A stretch of DNA of 64,000 nucleotides from Acanthosepion pharaonis (GCA_903632075.3 CAHIKZ030002028.1:264001-328000); one strand, 5' to 3'. Shown: positions 23,126 through 35,060, counted from the stretch's first letter. The notes: a model not told the origin generated them from the sequence alone. Made by a program: numbers and translations.

Positions 23126-24082
23126 CATTGTGTGTAAGGTATTTGAGGATATGTGATTGTGAGCGTGCAGTTGTATGATAATCAATGCGCTTTTATCTCA
23201 TCAATGGCGAACTATCAGCTAACGCATGGGATGAAATGTCATGCTGTAATTGTTGTGATGCAGTGGGTGCAGAAAACTATCGAAGCGAATCCTGGAACGT
23301 CCACGATAGCCATTGCCAGAGATTTCCAGGTGCAATATGGTGCATCAGGGCATTCGGTACAAATCATACGTGATGAGAACGACGGTTGCTCCGAGTAAAA
23401 TGATTGCTGAACAAGTTGAAACATCCAGAAGAAACTGGAATGCTCTGTTTTTGTTGTCTTTTTTTTTTTTTTTTCAAACGAAAGATATTTCGACTGAGAT
23501 AAAAAAGGGAACCGAAAATAAGAGGTTGTTATGTGTGAATCCTTCTGCTATTCACCATGTTATTTACTCCAAGTTTCCCGCTTCTGTGGTGGTTTTAGGG
23601 GTTCTGAGTAGCGAAGGACACATCATGCCACCCCACTTCTTTCAACAAGGAATTGAATACTGCTGGCTACACTGAGGTGCTGGAAACAATTGTGAATACC
23701 TTTCAGCAAGACTCCGCACTTGTTCACAAAACTGTGGTAACCCAGGATTGGACGGCAGCCAATCTGCACGACCACATCTCACTAAACATGTGGCCACCTA
23801 ACTCACCAGACCTAAATCCCTTTGACTATTACATGTTGGTCATTGGAGACTAATCAACGTTCTCACAATACGACTGATTCCCTGAAATCCGCCATTATCC
23901 GAGCAATATCCAATATCAATACAGACCGTGTAATGTGTGCATGTTAATGACTTAAGGTGGTTACATCGAATAATCATGTAATCCAACCATCTGTGTACCA
24001 GGTTTTGTATCAATAAATTTAGTTGTTTGTGGCTGTTTTTGTTATGGGCTTCAATGTGTCTTCAAATACTTTATACACCCTG
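23126..24082 (+). mobile_element. Dead mariner-type DNA transposon with degenerate TIRs
   Basis: Left CATTGTGTGTAAGGTATTTG (23126-23145) and the reverse complement of right AAATACTTTATACACCCTG (24064-24082) are degenerate TIRs. A TA precedes the left end. Plus-strand frames give WVQKTIEANPGTSTIAIARD (helix-turn-helix region), MIAEQVETSRRNW, then FQQDSALVHKTVVTQDW and WPPNSPDLNPFDYYML, the second and third catalytic-aspartate blocks of the IS630/Tc1/mariner superfamily. A frame change at ~23395 and a T17 run at 23459-23475 with loss of about 80 residues make it inactive. At ~957 bp it is shorter than an intact ~1.3 kb element. Confidence 0.85.
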
Positions 24083-24865
24083 TTTATTAAAGATAAATTT
24101 TAGATGACGACACCATTGTATATTTTTGGAGTGAATGATAATGTTAATTAATATTAGCCGTTTTCTTCTAAGGAAACATTCGGCATTCATTGATTGAGCA
24201 TCCAGTCGGTGGGCATAAAGATATAAAATTTGTAATATTTTATCTCGTTTATTCTTTTTATAAATCAATATTTTTATTTGCTTATTTTTATTCAATGTTA
24301 GATTATTTATTTATAAAGCCTTTTAAAGGGACCTGAGATCGTCTAAGTAAAATATTCTCGTGTGACTTTCATCTTGTGGCCGTCATGTGATTTGCAAACA
24401 ATAAAAACGTTATCAAAAACTAGATTATCGAAATAGTTTCTTAAAAAACAATACATAGTATTACAGTGTTTGACATTCTTGACATATTCAAATAAGATTT
24501 TCTCTTGTATTCAAACGTTTTGAAAATGAACTCTTAACAATGGTCACTGGTTTCTTTTAAGTTTTTTTCTTTGTTCATTTATATATTGAATGTATATTTA
24601 GCATTTCCATTTTCGCACAAATTTCAGAGTGAAAGAACTTCTCGTTTTTCTGTCTGTTGTGTTAACAGTGTTATTCCTATTAACTTAGTTATCGGCACGA
24701 AGAGTTTAAATTGCCGATCCTAGTTCAAATTCAGTTCGATTCAGTTTCGTTCGCTTTGTGTTAATACCCTTAAAAATACACGAATCTATCTTCCTCCAGT
24801 TATAGAGCTAGCAGGCAGATAGGGCAACTAGTCAAGGAGAAGGAAAATTCTGAATTCAAACTTGT
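24083..24865. other. Unassigned AT-rich sequence
   Basis: Nothing recognised. Confidence 0.4.
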
Positions 24866-25190
24866 TTGGAAACTTCGTGGCACGCGATATCATTTTTGTG
24901 CTTCACAAGCCTTCACTTCTTCTATGTGCCATGTGTCTTCAGGATGCTGTCGATCATAGCTCTCTACAATTTCCTTTCCTTTGTAACTCTTAATAATTTT
25001 TCTTGTTTTGTTATATCTCTTAAACCTTGCTCCGCCATCCATTTACTCAAGCCCGTTAAGTAGGTCGTTTTCCTCGTTTTTTTTGTTTTTTGTTTTTTGC
25101 ATTCAGTCTGTTCTGTGAGTATAACATTTTCCAAGCCATCTTTCCTCCTTATGTGCCCTAGAAATTCCAACTGTCTTTTCCTGATGTTAA
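24866..25190 (-). mobile_element. LINE C-terminal fragment
   Basis: Minus strand 25170-24964 encodes MEFLGHIRRKDGLENVILTE, YLTGLSKWMAEQGLRDITKQ and LLRVTKERKL. In a shifted frame near 24950-24890 it continues as RAMIDSILKTHGT with a stop. This is the C-terminus that follows the reverse transcriptase in the LINE family also seen on the plus strand at 46440-47520. The rest is lost by 5' truncation. Confidence 0.75.
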
Positions 25191-26060
25191 GTATAAGTTT
25201 CCTTTTTCTTTACATTTTTTCTAAAATCTAAAGAGTACTGAACTGTGACGTGATATCTGTCCTCCTATATGTAATTACTTATACATAGATATTTAAAAGC
25301 TTGTTGGATTACCTCCCCTTAATAAAATTTCAGGCGTCGCCTTTTTTTTTTTTTTTTTTTTGAAAGACTTGCTCTCTTTTCAGTTCTGAACTGAACGATT
25401 CGGCTCTCATACGTCGTAATTGACCGGAGAGTCCACCATACATATCAGTATATGGGTTAATGCTGAAATTATATCGCTATAATTACAAAAAGTTCTATAC
25501 ATGACATCACTTGTATTCGATGCGCATACATTTCAAAATTAACATTTCTAAAAATGCCGGAATTAAATTAATCAAACGTTTTCTCTGTCATAATTGATAG
25601 CGTTAACCTTCTTAATAATGACTAGTGATGATCGAAAGAACTGGAACCAAAACATGAGAACTTTGTGGAGTTTCATTATAAATTTGATCTGGATATAACG
25701 CAGCAAGAATTAATTCAAACATGTTTATTAGATTCGACCAACGAGGCTTGTGTATTTTTTTATTACATATTATCCAGTCGGGGATACCCGTATATTTTCT
25801 TGATTTCCGATGAAAACTTGGAAAATTTTCAGTTTCTAAATTTATAATCTAAAATGTTTTTTTTTTTTTTTAAAAAAACTTTACTTTAAACTGACGCTAG
25901 GAGGATATGGTTTGGTATGAATTTTTTTTCCGATATAATTCAGGGAAAACATTTGCAATATTGTAGTTTTTTCTCGTAACTTATTAAGAACTGGCATCGT
26001 GGCTAACAGCATAGAATTTATGAACCGCGATTGATTTTCAGCTAAAACAGTTTTTTTGCT
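25191..26060. other. Unassigned sequence
   Basis: No gene supported. T runs occur at 25340-25361 and 25857-25870. Confidence 0.4.
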
Positions 26061-26074
26061 TCTCACTTATGACC

Positions 26075-26350
26075 ACGAGAAAGGTATAAATCAACTTTTT
26101 CTGCGATCCGCGACATGCGGGGAAAAGATTGGTGAACACTTAGTCAAACTAATATCCAATAATTACCTTATCTACACAGAGTGTAATAACAGTGGATATG
26201 GTGAAATGGGACGAGAAATCGGTGAGCCGAGTTCGAATTCCAGTTAAGTTCGTTATATTCACTTTCTTGTAATTACCCTTGAGAAAGGTACGAATGCAAC
26301 TTTTTTATTTAACTCCACATATGGGTTAAATTGCAGAATCTAGCCATTTG
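26075..26350 (+). repeat. tRNA-derived SINE, with a second partial copy upstream
   Basis: A B-box GAGTTCGAATTCCAGTT (26226-26242) is followed by a body with GAGAAAGGTACGAATGCAAC (26281-26300). That body word occurs in near-identical form at 26078-26097, so a fragment of another copy sits just upstream. The body also matches the one joined to 5S-like sequence at 46060-46200. Confidence 0.6.
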
Positions 26351-26738
26351 TGACTTAAATCTACCAAAAATCATAAGTTCCGCTATATAAACAAATGAAA
26401 AAGAAAGGAACATCGGAAAATAAAATAATTTTGGACAATCAAAAAAATTAACACAAAGAAACTTTTGATATTAGTAGCAGCCAAAGTTTACGCCAGTAGT
26501 CGGGGATTCCTGTTAAAAAGGATATAAACTGACAGTCCTGAGACAGAAGAAGAGAAGGGATCGCCAGAGAAACCTGAACAAGTCTGAAGGCATGTGAAAT
26601 GTTTCGTTTCTGTTCACCACAACCAGCATTGAAGTTTTCGCCAATGTCAAATTACTCACCAATTATATTATCGGCTTTTAACCAAGCAAGCAGCACTTCA
26701 AATGAATTTTCTTTCAACAATCCAACAAAACTTTCATA

Positions 26739-26741
<3 letters not shown>

Positions 26742-26793
<52 letters not shown>
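26742..26793. repeat. (TA)n microsatellite
   Basis: TA run. Confidence 0.95.
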
Positions 26794-26795
<2 letters not shown>

Positions 26796-27724
26796 TCGTC
26801 TTCTTTTGAAATCATGCAAGCATATATCCATTCAATGCGCAACGAACTCTCTTACCTTGGTTTTAAACATTTTTTTAATATTATTTTGTGTGAAATCATT
26901 TAATCTGTTGTATGAACATTTCCTCTTCATGGCAAATTGTTAAAACTGTAGGCTTTAAAAATTTCTGATTTATTTTCCTGTAATGAGCTATGGACACTTC
27001 AAGCGTGTAAAATCAGGAATAAATTATTTATCTTGTTTTGTTAAAATTTACCCATGTGTTTCCTCGTCATTACCAATCTCCATTAATCTTCTTAGCGTGG
27101 GTAAATCAAATATTCATTTTAAACTCGAAGCCCCACGCCACTATAGAATAAAACAAATGATTCATATTTTACAATTTGAAAATTCTTCTTGTGATTTGAG
27201 ATACTACGAAATATTTACAATAATTTTTTTTCAGTTTGTCGATCGATCTGGTGCATCAAGGTTCTTATTAGAGTTTTTTTTTTTTTTTTAGCAAAGTGGA
27301 TATTGGGAAACTTCCTCGGGTATAATTTGAAATTAACCGGGTATTTGGTGTACCTAGTAGTCTTGAAATTGATTGGTCTGGTTGATATATTAAATGACCA
27401 TTCCCCCCACCCCCGCCGTTTAATTTTTGTGCACACACTTTTAAATAAAATAAAATAAATATTTATCTCCCCACTCCCGGAATGCACATGACGAGGGGTA
27501 ATGAATGGGTCGACGGGAATGCTGTGTTAACGAATATACACAGAAAGGCTTCATTTGGCAGAAGAATTTTGGGCATTTTAATGCTCTTTTTAAAATAAGA
27601 AATGAAAACTATCATTTATTATTTTTTGTTGTTTTTCCTAATCTAAAATAAAATCTTAATAGATAGAAAAACAATATTGTAAATCTATTTTGTTTGTTTG
27701 TAGATAATCAGCTTATTTTGTTAT
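26794..27724. other. Unassigned sequence
   Basis: No gene supported. C-rich patches near 27402-27417 and 27468-27480. Confidence 0.4.
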
Positions 27725-27739
27725 TGAGCCCTACCAGCA

Positions 27740-27850
27740 GTATATCTAGAGAGAATCGAACCCACTGTGTGAGTAAATTGTCTATGAGAATGTGGGGGTG
27801 GGAGTGGAAGACATCTTCACGCAGTCATAGCCACTAACGTTCTACAACAG
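27740..27850 (-). repeat. tRNA-derived SINE head
   Basis: The minus strand has GTTAGTGGCTATGACTGCG (27850-27832) as an A-box-like start and GTGGGTTCGATTCTCTC (about 27774-27758) as B-box. Confidence 0.5.
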
Positions 27851-28941
27851 TAGCAGCCATTAATATACGTTTTCTTCTTTTTTACCTCACCACATAAAAA
27901 GTTACAGATAGGTAATTGATGTGATAAAAAGGAGAGAAAACTAAATGCATGCAAAGTAATACTGAATAAATAACCATGTTTCACTTTCTACAGATACATG
28001 TTAAAAGATTATTCAATCTGGTAAACACAAGCATACATGCATACACTTCTGAACATTCACAAGTTAATATAAACGTTGCTTACTTGACATTAAATTTAAC
28101 ATTGCACATTCATGTGAAAATGTGTGAATTTCCCACAAGGTAAAACAGTATAAACGCATTTAAACGTTTCAATGTAAAAAGAAACCACAATAAAAACTAC
28201 ATAACGATTTTTATAGACTTAGGGGTTTGAGATTGATTTTTTTATAATGAAATATTTCGTTGCTACTAAGCAAAAATTTTTCTTTCTCTTCATACCATGT
28301 GAGTAAAATAGTAGACATTTCTTGGTTATGTTAAAACAATCCAAGTTTATATTATAGTCAGGAACATTTATGATGTATGAATAATAGTAATAAATCAATT
28401 GCAATTGTCTTAATTGATTCCTAGTTATTTTGATAAGTTACCGACAACGTCATTATTGTTTCATTGTGAGTTTTCTTACTCTCCCTTTGTAATTCGCCGT
28501 ATTTCTTTAGGACATGGTCGATTATTATTCTCCACAGATTCCTGTTTCTGCTGGTCTCGCCAATACTTGCCATTGTTGTACTTGTTCCTTCATTTATTTA
28601 TTCAAATTAAAGCACGTTATTTACTGTTTTCTCTACTTCTCACGATTTCAGTATGCCTCGAGAATGTTAAATTCTCCAAGATCGAAATATATCGAAAAAA
28701 TTCAACTGCCTTTTTGTCCTCGCTCAAGAAAATCTGAAGCGGGTAGTCAGATATGGATTCGTCTGACCGAAGTTTGAAGCAATAGGACACCAAGTGACTA
28801 ATGACTTGCGATATTAGTTTGCTAACTATAATTTTATACTTACAAACAACAATATAAAAATATCCTTATACAGATTAGCAGGTCTCATGGCATTTAATCA
28901 ATGGTGTCCATGACAAAAACACAGTAGACACAATCCTAGCC
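27851..28941. other. Unassigned sequence with a hammerhead-SINE relic
   Basis: At 28772-28830, TTTGAAGCAATAGGACACC followed by CTAATGACTTGCGATATTAG is a diverged copy of the unit at 30716-30770. The rest is not recognised. Confidence 0.4.
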
Positions 28942-29366
28942 TCTTATCCCAAAAGTGGGCAAAATCCCAATCTCATACGAGTATAAGAACTGGGTATAAA
29001 GGCCATTCGCCTCTTAAATTAAAAGAACATGTCCTAATTTAAAACTGTAAAGGAGTTCCTGAAAAGTGTTGGAACATGCATTCGTTTCAAATGATTAAGA
29101 TAACGTATACATATATTCTTTGTCATGCATTTGTTTGACGTGATCATTCATAATTATGTACATATAAATGGAGCATAAATTTGTTAGCATGAAATCAGTA
29201 GTCTATTTATCGTCTCAATTTGACACTTCAGTGTATATATTAGATATTGTTATTATTGTCTCAATTTGACATTAAAATTCCTTGGATTTTCAATGTTAAT
29301 TTTTTTTTATATGTGAGACTTTTATTTATGAGACTGGAATTTTGTCCACTTTTGGGATAAGAGTTT
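28942..29366. repeat. Inverted 25-bp pair, possible MITE
   Basis: CTCTTATCCCAAAAGTGG at about 28942-28959 and its continuation return inverted, with one mismatch in 25, at 29341-29366. The pair is ~425 bp end to end. GTCTCAATTTGACA is repeated directly at about 29212 and 29260 inside it. No coding sequence. Confidence 0.5.
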
Positions 29367-30544
29367 GGGATTTTGGTCAGTTACCTAATCAATGTTTTTT
29401 CTTTATTTTTATTTGGATCTATAAATCAAATTTTATCCTCCACCTCTCCGCAAAATGAAGAATCATTTATCCTTAGGAATCTAATAACTTTTGTTTCTGG
29501 TTGTACCGTGTGTGTCACTTTGGTGGTAATAATTTAAATCGCTAACAAAAATATGTAAGCTAAATATTAAAAAAAATCTTTAAAATCAGTAATGCAATTT
29601 TGACACATGTTAAAAATAATGGTTTACAAAGTGCTGGAAACTTCTCATTGAACGATATTCCATGATACGGTAGGTCACTTCAGGTTAATAGCGAACAAAG
29701 ATATTACTTGAGAATGTGGATTTTACTTTGGCTACAATAATGTGCACGTCAAATATGGTAATTTCGCTTTTCCAAAATGTCAAGAATATTTTTTAATAAA
29801 AATTTGCATATGATCTACACACTGCCAATGTTTCCTAGAACAATCTCAATATTGATCAATATTGCTGTTCAAGGCTCACTTTATGTTTCAATTAATGTTG
29901 GGGTTGTGTGTTTCTTTGGTTATCTACAGAATAGACCATAAAGATTTTCCGTCGAAAGAAAATATTTAAAAATTGTCTGTCACACCGTGAGGATTGTCTG
30001 GAATGGTTTCATTTCAAGATATTACATGGAATAACAGCTATATTTTATATTTCAATGTTTGTCTGTCTGTACTTCTGTTAAGTTCATTGTGTTTTTATTG
30101 TATGCTATTGAAAAAAATATTTCTTGATGTGTGTAGAGATTGTCCAAATTGTTCGTTCTGAGAGTTTTCGGTTAATCTTGGCCATTTTCGGGGATTTTGG
30201 TTGTGCTATTTTAAATGGCAAGTTTGAGAAAGGTAAACGTATTTGTTAAATCCCGAATACGGTTAGTACCTTGTGGTTTTGCTTTTAGTTGTTGTTGTTG
30301 AAAGTTGTTGTTTTCTATTATTTTTATACTTTTTCTTACTATTAGAGGCGTGTATTATATTTGTTTTCGACGAGTATATTGCATATCGGAATTGCTAAAT
30401 GTTCATGATTGTTCTTACTGAGCAATGCAAACTTAACGGAAACTTGTCGTTTTTAAGGAAACACCTTAGATGGGGCTTGTTGTCCACACATGAATAACGC
30501 AAATAGTAACATACGCTAAATATATATAATGTATATATAGTAAA
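29367..30544. other. Unassigned AT-rich sequence
   Basis: Nothing recognised. Confidence 0.4.
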
Positions 30545-30550
30545 TGTGTG

Positions 30551-30593
<43 letters not shown>

Positions 30594-30594
30594 A
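30545..30594. repeat. (TA)n(TG)n microsatellite
   Basis: TA run passing into a TG run. Confidence 0.95.
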
Positions 30595-30737
30595 GTTAAA
30601 GATCAAATGCAGATCACATATGGATTGGAATCCGATAAGATGATAAGATAAAGAACAAATAGGAAACATTTATCAATCTAACATATATGCCAAATCGGTC
30701 GGGTTTCGATCCCAGCTTGAAGCAATAGGATGCTTAG

Positions 30738-30780
30738 CCATACTGATGAGCTGTGATACAGCAAAACAGTGTGTCTGTGG
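30738..30780 (+). ncRNA. Type I hammerhead ribozyme, copy 1 (one core change)
   Basis: Stem I CCATA (30738-30742) pairs with TGTGG (30776-30780) including one G-T. The core CTGATGA is at 30743-30749. Stem II GCTGT/ACAGC has a GAT loop (30750-30762). AAAA at 30763-30766 stands where GAAA is required, so G12 is changed. Stem III CA/TG has a GTG loop, then UC, giving a GTC cleavage site after 30775. Probably inactive because of G12A. Confidence 0.65.
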
Positions 30781-31036
30781 ATGACTATTTATGCTCTCGA
30801 AATAAATAATGAGCTATCGAAGAGGAAGGCGTGAGTTTATAAACAGTGGTTGCTGCTGCTAATGCAATGCTCTTCTATTCTAATCGAGCTCTCCTAGATA
30901 CCGACGTCTTTCGCATAGTAAAAACGTTAAAATTTACCTTCCGCTCTACCGTGCAACGGTAGTTTAGGGATAGAATTTCTGACTGATGCCAAATCGGTCT
31001 GGTTTAGATCTCGGCTTGAAGCAATCGGATGTCTAG

Positions 31037-31079
31037 CCATACTGATAAACTGTGATACAGCGAAATAGTCTGTCTGTGG
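31037..31079 (+). ncRNA. Type I hammerhead ribozyme, copy 2 (different core change)
   Basis: Same fold as the copy 299 nt upstream. Stem I is CCATA (31037-31041) with TGTGG (31075-31079). The core is CTGATAA (31042-31048; G8 changed to A). Stem II is CTGT/ACAG with a GAT loop, and GAAA (31062-31065) is intact. Stem III is TA/TG with a GTC loop, and the GTC cleavage triplet ends at 31074. The lesion differs from copy 1, so together the two copies preserve every core base. Confidence 0.65.
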
Positions 31080-31105
31080 ATGACATATATGCGCGAAAGA
31101 ACTTG

Positions 31106-32530
31106 GTCGGTAGATCATATGGAAAGATGAAACTGACAGTCATCATGTAGTGTTGATTCCTATGTTCACAGCTATAGCATGTGCATGCGGTCAGAGAGTC
31201 CCAGCATAATATTTTGCCCAATGTTAGAAAAATCTTTGAAGTCACTTTGAGCTTTGTCATCTCTCATTGCCCGTTGCACTTTAAGGAATCTTTCGGGAAA
31301 AGTGATGATTGTATTTTATTTTTGTGAAAAATATAACTGAATACAAAATACTCATTGACACTCTTTTCTCGCCATATCCAACCTGGGGAAATGCACATTG
31401 GAAGTTTGACAAAAGAATCCCTGTAATTTGATAATGAGACAATAGGTGCGAGTATATGTCGGTAACGATTTGTGAAGTCTAAACTAATTTTTTAGTTCGT
31501 AGACAAAGCACTTTCTGGAAGATTTCAAAAATTGGAAACTTGAGGCGGAGGACCTTTTTGAATGTAGTTACAATATAAAAACACGTTAAAAGATAATTTG
31601 ATTAGAAGCCCTTAGTAAATATATTCCTTAATCCCATCACCCCTGACCTTTACAAGTGGAACCCGCCATGTCACGTACACAAGGAGGAATCATTTCCCTT
31701 TCTTTCGTATTCTAATAGCAAGAAGTAAGTTCCATCCGGATAGCTTCTTCTCAAGAACTGTTGCTTTGCGGAACAGACTCCTGAAAGGGTGTTTTCCCAA
31801 TCACTGCAATCTTGACCTCTTCGAGTCTAGGATTAACAGTTTTCCGTTCTTTTGAACTTCCCTTCTTGCCTTTTCTTACGCTCACACAACACCAAAGAGT
31901 AACCGTTTATCATAAGAACATTGTATTGGGTGAACATTAATATAAAACTGTTTTTAGTAGATGCATTATCCACTCTGAAATAAAAAGTCAATAAGTCGAC
32001 TCATTTGAAGGATGTATTAGTCCAGAAAATCTCTTTTCTGGACATGTAGAGTGATGACAATGCTTATTACTGAAAAAAGAAAGAAAGCGGTAAATGTGAC
32101 ACAAGGCCAAAATGATGACGAGGGTTGGTCTTGTCCTATTTTTTGCCTACTTAGTCACAATCACTGACCATTTCGCACAAATATTGTACCTGTCACCAAA
32201 ATATCACATTCCCAGTCATACTACCGACCCAATGACACTGAATTTATACTATGAATTCTTAAAGAAAATAAGTAGACTTAAGGAGATGGTATAAGATGAG
32301 TATATGTCGAACCTGTCATCTCCAGAATATCACTTTAGTTCACTGCAACTTTTCCTCGACTGGTCAGCAGTTACAAGTTCAACGTACAGAAAAATATTAC
32401 TTAAATTTACTGTATCAAAACTAAGTTTGTTCTTTGATAATGGACTATATAATTTAGATGATGAAAGGTCATAGAAAGCAAGGGAAATTATTTCGTTGAC
32501 TTAATAATGCTATGAATTTATATGGATAAA
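31106..32530. other. Unassigned sequence
   Basis: No gene supported. TTGTATTGGGTGAACATTA at 31921-31939 recurs at 56909-56927. A CACAAGGCC word occurs near 32100. Confidence 0.4.
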
Positions 32531-32768
32531 TGATTTATACTAGTTCAGTGCGTGTCGCTGACAAGATCAAATTTCAAATCTAAATTTTGTACAATTAAAA
32601 TACTGCATTTATTAGGAAATTTATTCAGTTTAAATACAGAAGTCATTTATGATACTAGTTTGGTGCATGTCACATAACTGACGGCAAGATGATCAAATTT
32701 CAAATCTAAATTGTTTATTCATTTAAAATACTACATTTATTAGGAAATATATTCAGTTTAAATACAGA
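32531..32768 (+). repeat. Direct tandem duplication, two copies, ~128-bp period
   Basis: GATCAAATTTCAAATCTAAA and TTTATTAGGAAAT with TATTCAGTTTAAATACAGA occur in order in both halves (ends at 32640 and 32768). The copies differ by substitutions and small indels. Confidence 0.8.
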
Positions 32769-33404
32769 TTAAATAGGCATATTTCGGCTTATGTTCTTTT
32801 CCTGTTATCCAGAGGTTGTTGCCAAGATGGATGCAAATTATTAGCCCTCTTGAAAGACGTGTCCATTTCAGCTTCATTCAAATTGTGCGTCTGTTATTTT
32901 ATGTGTGTGCTTGTCCATTTTAATTCAAAGACGCGCCTTAAGTATTTCTACAAAGATTTTCTTTAAAAGTTGATTGTATTTTACTGAATAATTTCCGAAA
33001 AGTTCAATAAAATTTTATCTGATTTTTTCTTTTAGGGTTTTAAAAATTAACTGTTCGTTTTTTTTTGGTTTTTTTTTTTTTTTCGTATTTTTTTTTTCGT
33101 TTTTTCGTATAGACTCAGTGGGAAGGAAATGTATAATTACAATGCCTTATTTCTTAATTCATTTTGTGTGCACATTAAATGGCACAAACACATGTAAGTT
33201 ACTCACACATAGCACAGAAATACGCACATACATTACATACGCGCATGCAAAGTCACACGCAGACAGTGTATGACGGACAGAGAATCGGATTTTTTTATAA
33301 TATTGATGTACTATGATTAGAAGGCCAGGAATGTGGGGCACTCAATTATAGGCGGACGAGAGAATATTTTTACAATGTGTGCATTGAAAATATACAATTC
33401 GTTT
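32769..33404. other. Unassigned T-rich sequence
   Basis: T runs occur between 33060 and 33105. No gene. Confidence 0.4.
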
Positions 33405-33520
33405 ATCCTGTGGGGGGGGGGATACCGACCCCAGATCTCCCGCCTTGTCCGCTTATGCGCCTAATATTGATAATGCTCAGCAGATTTAGCTTGCTAACCA
33501 TTGCTTCATGGCGATGCAAA
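33405..33520 (-). repeat. tRNA-derived SINE head
   Basis: Minus strand: CAATGGTTAGCAAGCTAAAT (about 33504-33485) as A-box region and GGGGTCGGTATCCCC (33433-33419) as degenerate B-box. The flank is a G run at 33412-33421. Confidence 0.5.
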
Positions 33521-34000
33521 ACTTATTGGTTAATTACTGTTGGTCTTCGTGACGTTTAATATGTCAATTAATTGCACAATATATAAGAACAATAAATCTA
33601 TCAGGGGTTAAAAAGCTCTTTTTAGTTTTAGAATCTGGTGCAAGATTCTTCCTTTGATGCTAAGCTGCGGTTATCCAGGACCTGAACAAAATAGTTATTT
33701 GTGTTTTAACTTTTTTTTTTTTTTAACACGCTTCAATAATGTTTTAATTCTAATTTCAAACCCCTAAAATAATTAATTCATGACAAAATATACCAAATAA
33801 TCTAAATGTAGAATTTTGCTAAAATGGTTCCATAAATTCTGAAATAAGAGAAAGAAATGCCATAGTCATACAAAATGACTTCATAAACAAAGAAATCAAC
33901 ATACACTCACTCAGAGAATATACATAATAAGAATCTAATATTGATTACAATGCAGTAAGGGCTTCTTATCTCTCTTTTCAACTATTCATTCGCTTTCCCT
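33521..34000. other. Unassigned AT-rich sequence upstream of the first EF-hand exon
   Basis: No coding or repeat signal beyond a T run at 33711-33724. Confidence 0.4.
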
Positions 34001-34348
34001 TTCATGTCTCTCTCTCTCTCTCTCTCCTCCTTCGTAATTATCTTTTTTCTTTTCTTTCTCTGCAAACCCATCACCTTTTCTTTCCTTCCAGTTTTCCGGC
34101 ACCCTTTCAGAACTCTAGAGATTATCACTGCGCAAATTTTTGCCAAATCATATAAAATTGTCCATCAGTCCTACTTGTATAGTTCACAACGGAAACTGGT
34201 AGCTATAGCAACTGCACAACTTGCGTGACTGGCTGTTCTTTTCCGACCTTTTTTGCAAGTCAAATTTAGCTCGTCCGAGTTTGGCTAGACGCAAAACTAA
34301 GCAATACTCAGTTGAATCAAGCCTGCAGAAGACGCCAATCTAGCAACC
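34001..34348 (+). promoter_or_regulatory. Putative promoter and 5' UTR of EF-hand exon 1a
   Basis: A pyrimidine-rich tract with a TC repeat (34004-34026) is followed by TATAAAA at 34151-34157, 198 bp upstream of the ATG. Initiation would be expected about 30 bp beyond it, near 34180. The ATG sits in CAACCATGC, a good animal initiation context. No CAGE or cDNA evidence is available, and a spliced 5' UTR exon (AG at 34091-34092 or 34327-34328) cannot be excluded. Confidence 0.5.
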
Positions 34349-34486
34349 ATGCCTATGAGCAAAGAATTTCTTCGTCAGAAATTTATGGAATTTGATAAAA
34401 GTGGTGACGGTAAACTGACCCTGGAAGAACTGCAGGAACACCTCAGCCACCTCCTAAAAGTGCAAATTAGCTTGCAGGCCGCCAAA
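34349..34486 (+). CDS. First coding exon (1a) of an EF-hand calcium-binding protein
   Basis: The exon encodes 46 residues starting MPMSKEFLRQKF and ending LQAAK. One complete EF-hand is visible: entry helix at residues 5-15, a canonical 12-residue loop DKSGDGKLTLEE at 16-27, then the exit helix from about 25 to 37. The loop ligands are D16, S18, D20, K22 by backbone, T24 and E27. The product should bind calcium in the cytosol like other calmodulin-superfamily proteins; the target is unknown. The open frame runs past the exon into intron sequence, but AAA|GTAAGT at 34484-34492 is a consensus donor, so the exon ends at 34486 in phase 0. The start is the first ATG of the frame, in good context. 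The loop and downstream helix align without gaps to the exon at 60438-60581 (15 of 31 residues identical). A second EF-hand must lie in later exons, and none was found before 64 kb. It could be an alternative first exon or belong to a separate paralogue. Confidence 0.85.
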
Positions 34487-34699
34487 GTAAGTGCAGTATT
34501 GTTTACTTACTTGCTGTATTTTTCTTCCTTCATGTTTCAGCTCATTAATTTCTCATCTGAATGAATAAATAAATTAGAAGTATTGTTTAAAAACCTGTAC
34601 ATCAGCCTTTAATTTTGAATAATGCATCCACGGCGCTATGGGAGATGGGGGCTTCAGCAGTCCTCTCTTTTTACTGGAGCTGAAAGAACTAAACAGAAG
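34487..34699 (+). other. Start of intron 1 after exon 1a
   Basis: Begins with the GTAAGT donor. No acceptor with a recognisable EF-hand exon was found downstream in the window. Confidence 0.6.
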
Positions 34700-35060
34700 A
34701 CAAAAGTTGTCATCTTGGATTTAAAAACCTATGATAATGCTATCGAGTTGAGTTGTATCATTTCTCTTAAAATCTTTAGTCATTAATTTTCAAAATAAAT
34801 CAAAACTTTTATTTATTTTTACTTTTTAACAAACTTGAATCTTATATGTGGAACTCTGCGGGTCTTATTTCAGAAAATAGTACAAGCGAAAAGCAAAAAT
34901 TTTGTTTAAAGTTAAAAAAAATTACAGCAGGAAAATTAGAGCTAAAAAGAATTTAAAAAATCATTAATTTTATGAAAGGATCATATAAAAATTATAGAAT
35001 CCCAAATCTTTGAAACTCAAATCTAATTTAGCACCCCCTACCCTTACATTGTGAGGCCAT
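34700..35060. repeat. Segment paralogous to 52655-53035
   Basis: Both segments share, in the same order and strand, AATGCTAT(C/T)GAG(T/C)TGAG(T/C)TGTAT, a CTTAT/CTCATTxCAGAAAA stretch, ATATAAAAATTATAGAATC-like sequence and CT(A/C)ATTTAGC with a CCC-rich end. They are diverged by many indels. The segment lies just inside the intron after exon 1a. Confidence 0.6.

Larger units (their letters stand above)
30688..31105 (+). mobile_element. Tandem 299-nt units with hammerhead ribozymes (retrozyme-like)
   Basis: Two units are arranged head to tail: GCCAAATCGGTC occurs at 30689 and 30988, and AGCCATACTGAT at 30736 and 31035. The two predicted cleavage sites, after 30775 and 31074, are exactly 299 nt apart. 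Upstream of the second ribozyme, 30950-31015 has tRNA-like order: GGTAGTTTAGGGATAGAA as A-box region and GGTCTGGTTTAGATCTC as B-box region. The first unit has the better B-box word GGTTTCGATCCC. No protein is encoded. Small tandem repeats carrying type I hammerheads are known as retrozymes in plants and animals. A tRNA-derived SINE family with a hammerhead in its body is the alternative. Confidence 0.65.
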
